From NCBI GenBank assembly GCA_025966175.1, contig JAOPVN010000123.1, forward strand, positions 1-5,801: a DNA stretch of 5,801 bases. Direction: 5' to 3'. A program made the position numbers and the translations under genes. This document shows, in pieces, positions 1 to 5,765 of the stretch; positions within the stretch are counted from its first letter, which is position 1; every line of letters begins with the position of its first letter. The notes under the pieces are model-generated. The model saw only the letters and a program-made list of their open reading frames with translations, did no database searches and was not told the origin of the DNA. This stretch comes from Modestobacter sp. GTDB taxonomy: Bacteria; Actinomycetota; Actinomycetes; Mycobacteriales; Geodermatophilaceae.

Positions 1-1452
1 CAGATGCCGCCGCGGCGGCCGGTCGAGCTGCGCCTGCTGGACTGGAAGGAGGTGTACCTCACCCGGGACCGGGACGAGGACGCCGTCTTCCCGGTCGAGG
101 CCGTTCGTGAGCAGGCGGCGCGCTGCATGGACTGCGGCATCCCCTTCTGCCACCACGGCTGCCCGCTGGGCAACCTGATCCCGGAGTGGATCGACCTCGC
201 CCGCCGGGACGACTGGCAGGAGGCGATCGAGCGGCTGCACGCGACGAACAACTTCCCCGAGTTCACCGGGAAGCTCTGCCCGGCGCCGTGCGAGTCCGCC
301 TGCGTGCTCAACCTGGAGAACGCGCCCGTCACGATCAAGCAGATCGAGTGGGAGATCATCGACCAGGCGTTCCTCAACGGCTGGGTGACCCCGCAGCCGC
401 CGGCGGAGCTGACCGGCAAGAAGGTCGCCGTCGTCGGTTCCGGTCCGGCCGGTCTGGCCGCGGCCCAGCAGCTGACCCGCGCCGGGCACGAGGTGACCGT
501 CTTCGAACGGGACGACCGCATCGGCGGGCTGCTCCGCTACGGGATCCCCGAGTTCAAGATGGAGAAGCGCCACCTGGACCGGCGGCTGGACCAGATGCGC
601 GCCGAGGGCACCCGCTTCGTCACCGACGTGCACGTCGGCGGCTCGGGGGAGAACGACGTGACCACCGAGGCGCTGCGCGCCGAGTACGACGCCGTCGTGC
701 TGGCGATCGGGACGCCGGTGGGCCGCGACCTGCCGCTGCCCGGCCGGGACCTCGACGGCGTGCACTTCGCCATGGAGTACCTGCCGTTCGGCAACCGTGA
801 GGCGCTCGGCGAGCTCGACGCCCCGCCGATCACCGCCAAGGACAGGCACGTGGTGATCATCGGCGGCGGTGACACCGGCGCGGACTGCCTGGGCACTGCC
901 CACCGGCAGGGCGCGGCGACGGTCGCGCAGCTGGACTACAAGCCCTCTCCGCCCGGCGCCCGGCCGCAGGACAACCCGTGGCCCACGTACGAGATGGTGC
1001 TGCGGGTCTCCCCGGCCCACGAGGAGGGCGGCGAGCGGCTGTTCGCCGTCAACACCGAGGCGTTCCTGGGCGACGAGAACGGCCACGTGCGGGCGATCGA
1101 GGTCGTCGAGATCGAGATGGTCGACGGCAAGCGGCAGCCCAAGCCCGGCAGCACCCGGGAGCTCCCCGCCGACCTGGTGCTGCTCGCGCTGGGCTACACC
1201 GGCCCGGAGACCGTCGGACTGGTGGAGGAGCTGGGCTGCGGCGTCGACGACCGCGGCCGGGTCTCCCGGGACACCGAGTACATGTCCACCGTCCCCGGCG
1301 TCTTCGTCGCCGGGGACATGGGCCGCGGTCAGTCGCTGATCGTGTGGGCGATCGCCGAGGGGCGGGCCGCCGCGGGCGCCGTCGACAACTGGCTCACGGG
1401 CAACTCGATGCTGCCCCGGCCGGTCACGCCGGACGCCGTCCCGCTGCGCTGA
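1..1452 (+). CDS. gltD: Glutamate synthase (NADPH) small subunit, 5' end outside window
   Basis: Beta subunit of glutamate synthase. It oxidises NADPH through FAD and passes electrons via Fe-S clusters to the large subunit GltB, which makes glutamate from glutamine and 2-oxoglutarate in the cytoplasm. Counting from the Met at position 4, the sequence shows an N-terminal Fe-S domain with Cys41, 44, 49, 53 (CMDCGIPFCHHGCPLGN) and Cys92, 96, 100 (CPAPCESAC). An FAD-binding Rossmann motif VGSGPAGLAAA follows at about 144-154, an NAD(P)H-binding motif IIGGGDTGADC at about 285-295, and the C-terminal FAD signature GVFVAGDMGRGQS at about 432-444. The frame is open to the window edge, with a Gln codon before that Met. 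Relatives carry about 15 further N-terminal residues before the RRPV..R..DWKEVY segment, so position 4 is probably an internal Met and the true start lies upstream. gltB would be expected just upstream. The stop is TGA at 1450-1452. Identification is very secure; only the start is unknown. Confidence 0.96.
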   Translation, partial: QMPPRRPVELRLLDWKEVYLTRDRDEDAVFPVEAVREQAARCMDCGIPFCHHGCPLGNLIPEWIDLARRDDWQEAIERLHATNNFPEFTGKLCPAPCESACVLNLENAPVTIKQIEWEIIDQAFLNGWVTPQPPAELTGKKVAVVGSGPAGLAAAQQLTRAGHEVTVFERDDRIGGLLRYGIPEFKMEKRHLDRRLDQMRAEGTRFVTDVHVGGSGENDVTTEALRAEYDAVVLAIGTPVGRDLPLPGRDLDGVHFAMEYLPFGNREALGELDAPPITAKDRHVVIIGGGDTGADCLGTAHRQGAATVAQLDYKPSPPGARPQDNPWPTYEMVLRVSPAHEEGGERLFAVNTEAFLGDENGHVRAIEVVEIEMVDGKRQPKPGSTRELPADLVLLALGYTGPETVGLVEELGCGVDDRGRVSRDTEYMSTVPGVFVAGDMGRGQSLIVWAIAEGRAAAGAVDNWLTGNSMLPRPVTPDAVPLR

Positions 1453-1503
1453 GACCCCTGGTCGCCGAGGGTGTGAGACGTCCCTGACGACTGCTGCTCG
1501 TGT

Positions 1504-1540
1504 GGGGGACACGGCGGACCCCGTCCGCGGTGTCGCCCCC
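1504..1540 (+). terminator. Long imperfect hairpin after gltD (possible terminator or leader structure)
   Basis: Seen directly: GGGGG-ACAC-G-GCGGAC (1504-1519) pairs with GTCCGC-G-GTGT-CG-CCCCC (1523-1540) around a CCC loop. This gives 15 base pairs with one G/G mismatch and a two-base CG bulge. It lies 52 bases after the gltD stop. No T tract follows it directly; the T tract belongs to the overlapping smaller hairpin at 1532-1549. It probably slows or ends gltD transcription, alone or as the alternative fold to the second hairpin. Confidence 0.5.
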
Positions 1541-1556
1541 GCGGGCGACTAGTTTT
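1532..1556 (+). terminator. Short GC hairpin with T tract, likely intrinsic terminator of gltD
   Basis: Perfect 7-bp stem GTCGCCC (1532-1538) / GGGCGAC (1543-1549) with loop CCGC, followed at once by TAGTTTT (1550-1556). This is the classic intrinsic-terminator layout, though the T tract is short. It shares bases 1532-1540 with the larger upstream hairpin, so the two cannot form together. The T-rich part also overlaps the proposed pyk -10 box. Confidence 0.55.
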
Positions 1557-1563
1557 CTCCTCA
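1550..1563 (+). promoter_or_regulatory. Likely pyk -10 box (TAGTTT), leaderless start
   Basis: TAGTTT at 1550-1555 fits the actinobacterial TANNNT -10 consensus and ends 7 bases before the A of the pyk ATG. That would put the transcription start on or next to the start codon. Consistent with this, the bases just before the ATG (TCTCCTC) contain no purine-rich ribosome binding site. No convincing -35 hexamer is visible at 16-18 bp spacing. The promoter is inferred from position and motif only. Confidence 0.5.
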
Positions 1564-2978
1564 TGTCTCGTCGCGCGAAGATTGTCTGCACACTCGGGCC
1601 GGCCACCGGATCCCTGGAGCAGATCACCGCCCTCGTCGAGGCCGGCATGGACGTCGCCCGCCTCAACTTCAGCCACGGGAAGCACGCCGACCACGAGCAG
1701 GCCTACCGGCTCGTGCGTCAGGCCACCGACAAGGTCGGGCGCGCCGTCGCCGTCCTCGCCGACCTGCAGGGTCCGAAGATCCGGCTGGGCACCTTCGCCG
1801 ACGGTCCGGTCACCTGGGCCACCGGCAGCCGCGTGTGCGTGACCGTGGAGGACGTGCCCGGCACCGCCGAGCGGGTCTCCACGACCTACAAGGATCTCGC
1901 CAACGACGTCCGCGTCGGTGACCGGCTGCTCATCGACGACGGCAAGCTCGCGCTCACCGTCGTCGAGGTCGACGGCCCCGACGTCTGGTGCCTGGTGCTC
2001 GAGGGCGGGCAGGTCTCCAACAACAAGGGCCTGTCGCTGCCCGGCGTCGCCGTGAGCGTCCCGGCGCTGTCGGAGAAGGACGCCGCTGACCTGCGCTTCG
2101 CCCTCTCCCTCGGGGTGGACTTCATCGCGCTGTCCTTCGTCCGGCACGCCCGCGACGTGGAGCTGGTGCGGGAGATCATGCGCCAGGAGGACGTCGAGGT
2201 CCCCGTCATCGCCAAGCTGGAGAAGCCCGAGGCGGTCGAGAACCTGGAGGCGATCGTCGCGGCGTTCGACGGCATCATGGTGGCCCGCGGCGACCTCGGT
2301 GTGGAGCTGCCGCTGGAGCAGGTGCCGCTGGTGCAGAAGCGCGCGGTGCAGGTCGCCCGCGAGCACAACAAGCCGGTCATCGTCGCCACCCAGATGCTGG
2401 AGTCGATGATCAGCGCCTCCCGGCCGACGCGCGCCGAGGCCTCCGACGTCGCCAACGCCGTCCTCGACGGTGCCGACGCGGTGATGCTGTCCGGGGAGAC
2501 CTCGGTCGGCAAGTTCCCGATCATCGCGGTGAAGACGATGGAACGGATCATCGACGCCGTCGAGTCCGACGCGGTGCGGGTGCCCGAGCTGGTCGAGCCG
2601 CCCAAGCACCGCTCCAGCGCCATCGTGCGGGCCGCCAAGGACATCGGCGAGACCCTGGACGTCGCCGCGCTGGCCGCGTTCACCCTCACCGGCCGCACCG
2701 CCCAGCGGCTGGCGGCGCTGCACACCCGGCTGCCGATCCTGGCCTTCACCACCGACCCCGCGGTCCGCAGCCGGCTGGCGCTGTCCTGGGGCGTGGAGAC
2801 CTTCCTGGTGCCCGAGGTGACCCACACCGACGACATGGTGGGTCAGGTGGACTTCTCGCTGCTGTCGATCGGCCGGCTCAAGGAAGGCGACAAGGTCGTC
2901 GTGGTCGCCGGCAGCCCGCCCAACACCGCCGGCTCGACGAACCTCGTCCGGGTGCACGAGGTGGGGTCCGAGGCGTGA
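1563..2978 (+). CDS. pyk: Pyruvate kinase
   Basis: Final ATP-producing step of glycolysis: phosphoenolpyruvate + ADP to pyruvate + ATP, in the cytoplasm. At 471 aa it is complete and of normal bacterial length. Substrate and nucleotide residues Arg33, Asn35 and Ser37 lie in MDVARLNFSHG. Asp67 is in ADLQGPKIRLG. The catalytic Lys218 and metal ligand Glu220 are in VIAKLEKPEA, the second metal ligand Asp244 in ARGDLGVELP, and Thr276 in VATQMLESM. The B domain spans roughly residues 70-165, and the C-terminal regulatory domain roughly 345-471. Lys72 sits where K+-dependent enzymes have Glu (rabbit muscle Glu117), pointing to the K+-independent class. The start is ATG 1563 because family alignment begins at MSRRAKIVCTLGPATG. 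An upstream in-frame GTG at 1500 would add 21 unlikely residues and place the hairpins inside the gene. The mRNA is probably leaderless. The gene overlaps the next one by 4 bp. Confidence 0.97.
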   Translation: MSRRAKIVCTLGPATGSLEQITALVEAGMDVARLNFSHGKHADHEQAYRLVRQATDKVGRAVAVLADLQGPKIRLGTFADGPVTWATGSRVCVTVEDVPGTAERVSTTYKDLANDVRVGDRLLIDDGKLALTVVEVDGPDVWCLVLEGGQVSNNKGLSLPGVAVSVPALSEKDAADLRFALSLGVDFIALSFVRHARDVELVREIMRQEDVEVPVIAKLEKPEAVENLEAIVAAFDGIMVARGDLGVELPLEQVPLVQKRAVQVAREHNKPVIVATQMLESMISASRPTRAEASDVANAVLDGADAVMLSGETSVGKFPIIAVKTMERIIDAVESDAVRVPELVEPPKHRSSAIVRAAKDIGETLDVAALAAFTLTGRTAQRLAALHTRLPILAFTTDPAVRSRLALSWGVETFLVPEVTHTDDMVGQVDFSLLSIGRLKEGDKVVVVAGSPPNTAGSTNLVRVHEVGSEA

Positions 2979-3868
2979 CGGTGGGGACCGCGGGCGCCGA
3001 CTCGGCGTCCTCGCCGGCGTCGGAGTTGATGGTCGTCCTGGAGCTGGAGGAACGGGGGCCGGACCTCTACGTCGGGACGACGCCGAGCTCTCCGCTGCAG
3101 CGGATCTTCGGCGGCCAGGTGGCGGCCCAGGCGCTCACCGCGGCGCAGGCCACCGTGCCCGCGGACCGGGCGGTGCACTCGCTGCACTCGTACTTCCTGC
3201 GCCCGGGCGACCCGCACGAGGAGATCCGCTACGAGGTGGACCGGATCCGTGAGGGCCGGTCGTTCAGCACCCGGCGGGTGCTTGCCCGGCAGAACCGCAA
3301 GGGCGAGGACGTCGCGATCTTCGCGCTGACCGCGGACTTCACCGGGGGGGAGCGAGCGGTCGTGGAGCACTCGCTGCCGATGCCCGAGGTGCCCGGCCCC
3401 GAGCAGCTGCCCGGCCTGGAGGACGTCGCCAAGGCCCACCCGGACGAGGCCGCCGCCTCCCGCGCCATCGGGCGGGCGGTCGAGCAGCGCTTCCTCGCCG
3501 ACCCCTTCGATCCCGAGCCGCTGGTGCCGCCGCACACCGCCACTCGGATCTGGTTCCGGGTGAGCGGCCGGTTGCCCGACGACGACGCCGTGCACGCCGC
3601 GGCGCTCACCTTCGTCAGCGACCTGACGCTGCTCTCCGCCGGGATGGCGCGGATGGGCGGCGGCTGGGGCGGCGGGGCCGTGGGCGCCAGCCTGGACCAC
3701 GCCGTGTGGTTCCACCGGCCGGTCCGGGTCGACGAGTGGTTCCTCTACGAGACCGACAGCCCGGCGGCGGCCAGCGGCCGGGCGCTGTGCCTCGGCCAGG
3801 TCTGGGCCGCCGACGGCACCCACGTGGCCACCGTCGCCCAGGAGGGGCTCATCCGATCGCTCGGCTGA
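2975..3868 (+). CDS. tesB: Acyl-CoA thioesterase II (TesB family)
   Basis: Hydrolyses acyl-CoA to free fatty acid and CoA in the cytoplasm. The sequence is 297 aa, close to E. coli TesB (286 aa), with the double-hotdog layout: first half about 20-125, second about 185-297. Family motifs seen are RIFGGQVAAQAL (about 43-54), HSLHSYFLRPGD (68-79), SDLTLL (215-220), SLDHAVWFHRP (239-249) and VAQEGLIRS (287-295). The residues matching the E. coli catalytic set Asp204/Thr228/Gln278 are Asp216, Ser239 and Gln289, so Thr is replaced by the chemically similar Ser. The GTG start at 2975 overlaps the pyk stop as GTGA. A GAGGTGGGG purine run at 2958-2966 could serve as ribosome binding site. A second GTG at 2981 and an ATG at 3029 are alternatives; the ATG would cut part of the conserved N-terminal helix. 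Translational coupling to pyk is likely. The acyl chain preference cannot be read from the sequence. Confidence 0.95.
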   Translation: MTVGTAGADSASSPASELMVVLELEERGPDLYVGTTPSSPLQRIFGGQVAAQALTAAQATVPADRAVHSLHSYFLRPGDPHEEIRYEVDRIREGRSFSTRRVLARQNRKGEDVAIFALTADFTGGERAVVEHSLPMPEVPGPEQLPGLEDVAKAHPDEAAASRAIGRAVEQRFLADPFDPEPLVPPHTATRIWFRVSGRLPDDDAVHAAALTFVSDLTLLSAGMARMGGGWGGGAVGASLDHAVWFHRPVRVDEWFLYETDSPAAASGRALCLGQVWAADGTHVATVAQEGLIRSLG

Positions 3869-3876
3869 GCCCCTCC
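3841..3876. terminator. Strong hairpin at the tesB/decarboxylase convergent junction
   Basis: Perfect 11-bp inverted repeat GGAGGGGCTCA (3841-3851) / TGAGCCCCTCC (3866-3876). Inside it sits a second 4-bp stem CCGA/TCGG (3853-3856 / 3861-3864) with loop TCGC, separated by a single T/C mismatch. The right arm contains the tesB TGA stop. There is no T tract on either side, as is usual in high-GC actinobacteria. Being nearly symmetric and only 11 bp from the stop of the opposing gene, it can act on both strands. Confidence 0.7.
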
Positions 3877-3887
3877 GGGCGGCGAGG

Positions 3888-5609
3888 TCACTCGGGCCGG
3901 GTGCCCTCCGCCGGGTCGACCGGCTGCGGCTCCAGGTCGGCCTGTGCAGCGGCCTGAGCGGCGGTCTCGTCCTCCGCCGCCGGGGTCTCGACGGTCGGTG
4001 CGGACTCCGCCTCGCGCTGCGCCTCGGCCTCTGCTGCCTGGGCCGCCTCCTGCTGGGCCGCCTCCTGCTGGGCCGCCGCTTCGCGGCGCGCCCGCGCCTG
4101 CTCCTCGGCCTCCTCGCGCTGCCGGCGCTCGGCCTCCCGGCGCTCCCGCGCCTGCTCCTCGAAGTCGTTGGCCAGCCAGTCGTGCGCCTCGCACAGCAGC
4201 GTCCAGGTCCGCGCCACGTGCTCCCGCGTCGTCGCCGGGGCGCCGATGGCCACCCGCAGCACCGCGGAGCCGCCCACGGTGGTGTGGGTCAGGAAGACCT
4301 CGCCGCCGTCGTTGAGCCGGTCCAGCAGGGTCATGGTGGCCACGTCGGCGTCCACGTCGGCGGCCCAGCGCGGCTGCAGGCACACCAGCGACAGCGGGTG
4401 GGGGACGACGACCTCGAAGCGCTCGTCGGCCTCCGCCCAGCCGGCCAGCTCCTGGGCGAGGGCGACGTGCCCGCGAATGTGCTCGCGCAGCCCCTCGGCG
4501 CCGTACCAGCGCACCACGAACCACAGCTTGAGCGCCCGGAAGCGACGGCCCAGCGGGATCTGCCAGTCGCGGTAGTCGACGACCGCGCCCGCGTCGGTGG
4601 CGGCGTTGCGCAGGTACTCGGGCAGGATCGCCAGCGCCCCGGTCAGGGCGGCCCGGTCGGCGACCCAGAACAGCGTCGCGTCGAAGCCGGTGAGCAGCCA
4701 CTTGTGTGCGTCGGTGGTGTAGCTGTCGGCCCACTCCACGCCGGCCTGCAGCGCCCGCAGCTCCGGGACGACGGCGCTGACCCCGGCATAGGCGGCGTCC
4801 ACGTGCAGCCACACACCGAACCGCTGGCAGATCGGGCCCAGCTCGGCGAGCGGGTCGATGGCGGTCGTCGACGTCGTTCCCACCGTCGCGCACACCAGCA
4901 CGGGCGTGTACCCGCGGGCGACGTCCCGCTCCAGCCGGGCGGCGAGCGCGCCCGGGCGCATCGCCAGGTCGCCGTCCACCTCCACGATCCGGATCGCCTC
5001 GGTGCCCAGCCCGGCGATGCGGACCGCCTTCTCCATCGAGCTGTGCGTCTCGGCCGAGACGTAGACCGTGTACTCCTCGGGGCGCACGCCGTGGCGGACG
5101 GTGGCGGCCTTGCTGGCCCGGTGCAGCGCCGCCAGCAGGGCGACGAGGTTGGCGCCGGAGCTGGAGTCCTGGATGACGCCACCGCCGGCCCCGGTGGAGC
5201 GGAAGGACTCGGGCAGTCCGAACAGGTCGGCGAACCAGTCCAGGACGTGCTGCTCGAGCTCGGTGGCCGCCGGGCTGGTCACCCAGGACATGCCCTGGAC
5301 CCCCAGGCCCGCGGACACCAGGTCACCCAGCACGGAGGGCCCTGAGGTGTTGGACGGGAAGTAGCCGAGGAAGCCGGGGTGCTGCCAGTGCGTGATGCCG
5401 GGCAGGACGACGCGGTCCAGGTCGGCCAGGACGGCGGAGATCGGCTCGCCCTGCTCGGGGGCCGCGGCGGGGAGCCCGGCCCGCACGTCGCCGGGGGAGA
5501 CCTGGGAGCGGACCGGTAACGACCCGACGCGGGCCCAGTAGTCGGCGATCCAGTCCACGACCTCGTGGCCATGCTGGCGGAACTGCTCAGGGGTCATGTG
5601 GCCGGTCAC
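3888..5609 (-). CDS. Aromatic-L-amino-acid decarboxylase family, group II PLP enzyme, with extended C-terminal tail
   Basis: Decarboxylates an L-amino acid, probably aromatic (Trp, Tyr, Phe or DOPA), to the amine using PLP. The 573-aa protein aligns along about residues 5-480 with eukaryotic DOPA/aromatic decarboxylases. Matches include EFR..G-like MTPEQFRQHGHEVVDWIADY at the N-terminus, PGITHWQHP (70-78), FPSNTSGPSVLGD (84-96) and SPAATELE (112-119). The PLP-stacking His is in AETHSS (His189), followed by ATVGTTSTTAIDPL (241-254), the PLP-pairing Asp271 in HVDAAYAG, and the Schiff-base Lys303 in DAHKWLL. The catalytic-loop Tyr332 lies in PEYLRN, then WQIPLGRRFRALKLWF (349-364). Retained His and Tyr favour simple decarboxylation over the aldehyde synthase variants. 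Residues 483-573 are an extra tail described separately. The start is GTG 5609, with a -10 box placed for a leaderless mRNA; ATG 5597 (Met5) is the alternative. The exact substrate is not determinable, so no gene symbol is given. Confidence 0.93.
   Translation of the reverse strand: MTGHMTPEQFRQHGHEVVDWIADYWARVGSLPVRSQVSPGDVRAGLPAAAPEQGEPISAVLADLDRVVLPGITHWQHPGFLGYFPSNTSGPSVLGDLVSAGLGVQGMSWVTSPAATELEQHVLDWFADLFGLPESFRSTGAGGGVIQDSSSGANLVALLAALHRASKAATVRHGVRPEEYTVYVSAETHSSMEKAVRIAGLGTEAIRIVEVDGDLAMRPGALAARLERDVARGYTPVLVCATVGTTSTTAIDPLAELGPICQRFGVWLHVDAAYAGVSAVVPELRALQAGVEWADSYTTDAHKWLLTGFDATLFWVADRAALTGALAILPEYLRNAATDAGAVVDYRDWQIPLGRRFRALKLWFVVRWYGAEGLREHIRGHVALAQELAGWAEADERFEVVVPHPLSLVCLQPRWAADVDADVATMTLLDRLNDGGEVFLTHTTVGGSAVLRVAIGAPATTREHVARTWTLLCEAHDWLANDFEEQARERREAERRQREEAEEQARARREAAAQQEAAQQEAAQAAEAEAQREAESAPTVETPAAEDETAAQAAAQADLEPQPVDPAEGTRPE
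3891..4163 (-). other. Charged Ala/Glu/Gln-rich C-terminal tail of the decarboxylase
   Basis: Residues about 483-573 extend beyond the usual end of the decarboxylase fold. Residues 483-537 are nearly all Glu, Arg, Gln and Ala (for example EEQARERREAERRQREEAEE), which predicts a long single helix or coiled coil. Residues 538-573 are Ala/Pro/Glu-rich and probably disordered. The reading frame is continuous with the enzyme and shows no frameshift. Its function is unknown; oligomerisation or partner binding are guesses. Confidence 0.75.
4038..4077. repeat. 15-bp tandem repeat, 2.7 copies, within the decarboxylase tail
   Basis: The unit ctgggccgcctcctg occurs exactly at 4038-4052 and 4053-4067, and its first 10 bases recur at 4068-4077. 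On the coding strand it gives the 5-residue period AAQQE. Being in-frame (15 bp), it can change copy number without breaking the gene. Confidence 0.85.
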
Positions 5610-5621
5610 GCAGCCAACCTA
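5610..5621 (-). promoter_or_regulatory. Likely decarboxylase -10 box (TAGGTT), leaderless start
   Basis: On the minus strand TAGGTT (5621 down to 5616) matches TANNNT, and exactly six bases (GGCTGC) separate it from the GTG at 5609. This would place +1 on the start codon. There is no strong Shine-Dalgarno sequence; only an AGG within the same box could serve. A CCGACA (5647 down to 5642) resembles a -35 box, but at 20 bp its spacing is long. Inferred from motif and spacing. Confidence 0.45.
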
Positions 5622-5653
5622 GGCGGCGGCGGCCGACGCCGTGTCGGTGGTTC

Positions 5654-5696
5654 CTTCGGTGCCCCCGGTGCGACTCGAACGCACACTGCGCGGGTT
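5654..5696. repeat. Direct repeat copy 1 (tRNA 3'-half repeat)
   Basis: These 43 bases recur exactly at 5723-5765, 69 bp downstream. With one mismatch the match runs to 5700/5769 (46 of 47). The repeat covers the tRNA from the anticodon loop to the discriminator base and six bases beyond the 3' end, the span typically used as an attachment core by tRNA-targeting integrases. Confidence 0.9.
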
Positions 5697-5701
5697 GTGA
5701 C
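5660..5701 (-). pseudogene. Truncated tRNA copy (3' half only)
   Basis: On the minus strand this keeps an anticodon-loop-like stretch (5701-5695, GTCACAA), the 3' anticodon strand CCCGC, the variable loop GCAGT, a complete T arm (GTGCG TTCGAGT CGCAC), acceptor strand CGGGGGC and discriminator A. No matching 5' acceptor strand, D arm or 5' anticodon strand exists in the 26 bp separating it from the intact tRNA repeat copy, so it cannot fold as a tRNA. One base change makes the anticodon-equivalent triplet CAC instead of CAA. Confidence 0.8.
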
Positions 5702-5714
5702 TCGTACCAACCCG
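5691..5714. repeat. Small inverted repeat at the broken tRNA copy boundary
   Basis: CGGGTT (5691-5696) and AACCCG (5709-5714) form a perfect 6-bp stem with a 12-base loop. It lies just 3' of the intact tRNA on its transcript strand. It could help end transcription or tRNA processing, but there is no T tract, and it may be chance. Confidence 0.35.
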
Positions 5715-5722
5715 TCCTTGTT

Positions 5723-5765
5723 CTTCGGTGCCCCCGGTGCGACTCGAACGCACACTGCGCGGGTT
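5723..5765. repeat. Direct repeat copy 2 (inside the intact tRNA)
   Basis: Exact partner of 5654-5696. This copy lies in the intact tRNA, from anticodon-loop position 37 through the 3' end and into the flank (CCGAAG). See the copy 1 entry. Confidence 0.9.

Noticed and set aside
4..6. ATG at 4 as the true gltD start
   Set aside because: The frame is open to the left edge, and relatives have about 15 residues before this point, so it is most likely an internal Met.
1500..1562. Upstream GTG at 1500 as the start of pyk
   Set aside because: It would add 21 residues not found in the family and place the terminator hairpins and -10 box inside the coding region. ATG 1563 matches the family N-terminus.
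1329..2957. 542-codon open frame on the minus strand opposite pyk
   Set aside because: Composition is rich in Arg, Gly, His, Asp and Gln with no recognisable motif, and it lies fully antisense to an unmistakable pyk. Long antisense frames are normal in GC-rich DNA.
2843..3823. 326-codon open frame on the minus strand opposite tesB
   Set aside because: It is a shadow of the tesB coding strand, spans the pyk/tesB junction and has low-complexity composition.
3745..4893. 382-codon open frame on the minus strand, out of frame with the decarboxylase
   Set aside because: It crosses the convergent terminator and overlaps the decarboxylase in another frame. It consists of Gly/Arg/Ala runs typical of a frame-shifted GC-rich gene.
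4182..5345. 387-codon open frame on the plus strand opposite the decarboxylase
   Set aside because: It is antisense to a gene with all PLP-enzyme motifs. Its protein is Arg/Gly/Gln/Ala/Val-rich without family features.
5660..5701. A second functional tRNA, Val-like by its CAC triplet
   Set aside because: There is no 5' half: neither an acceptor 5' strand nor a D arm is present before the intact tRNA begins.
5654..5765. CRISPR array
   Set aside because: Only two repeats are present, and the repeat is plainly tRNA sequence with no cas genes in view.
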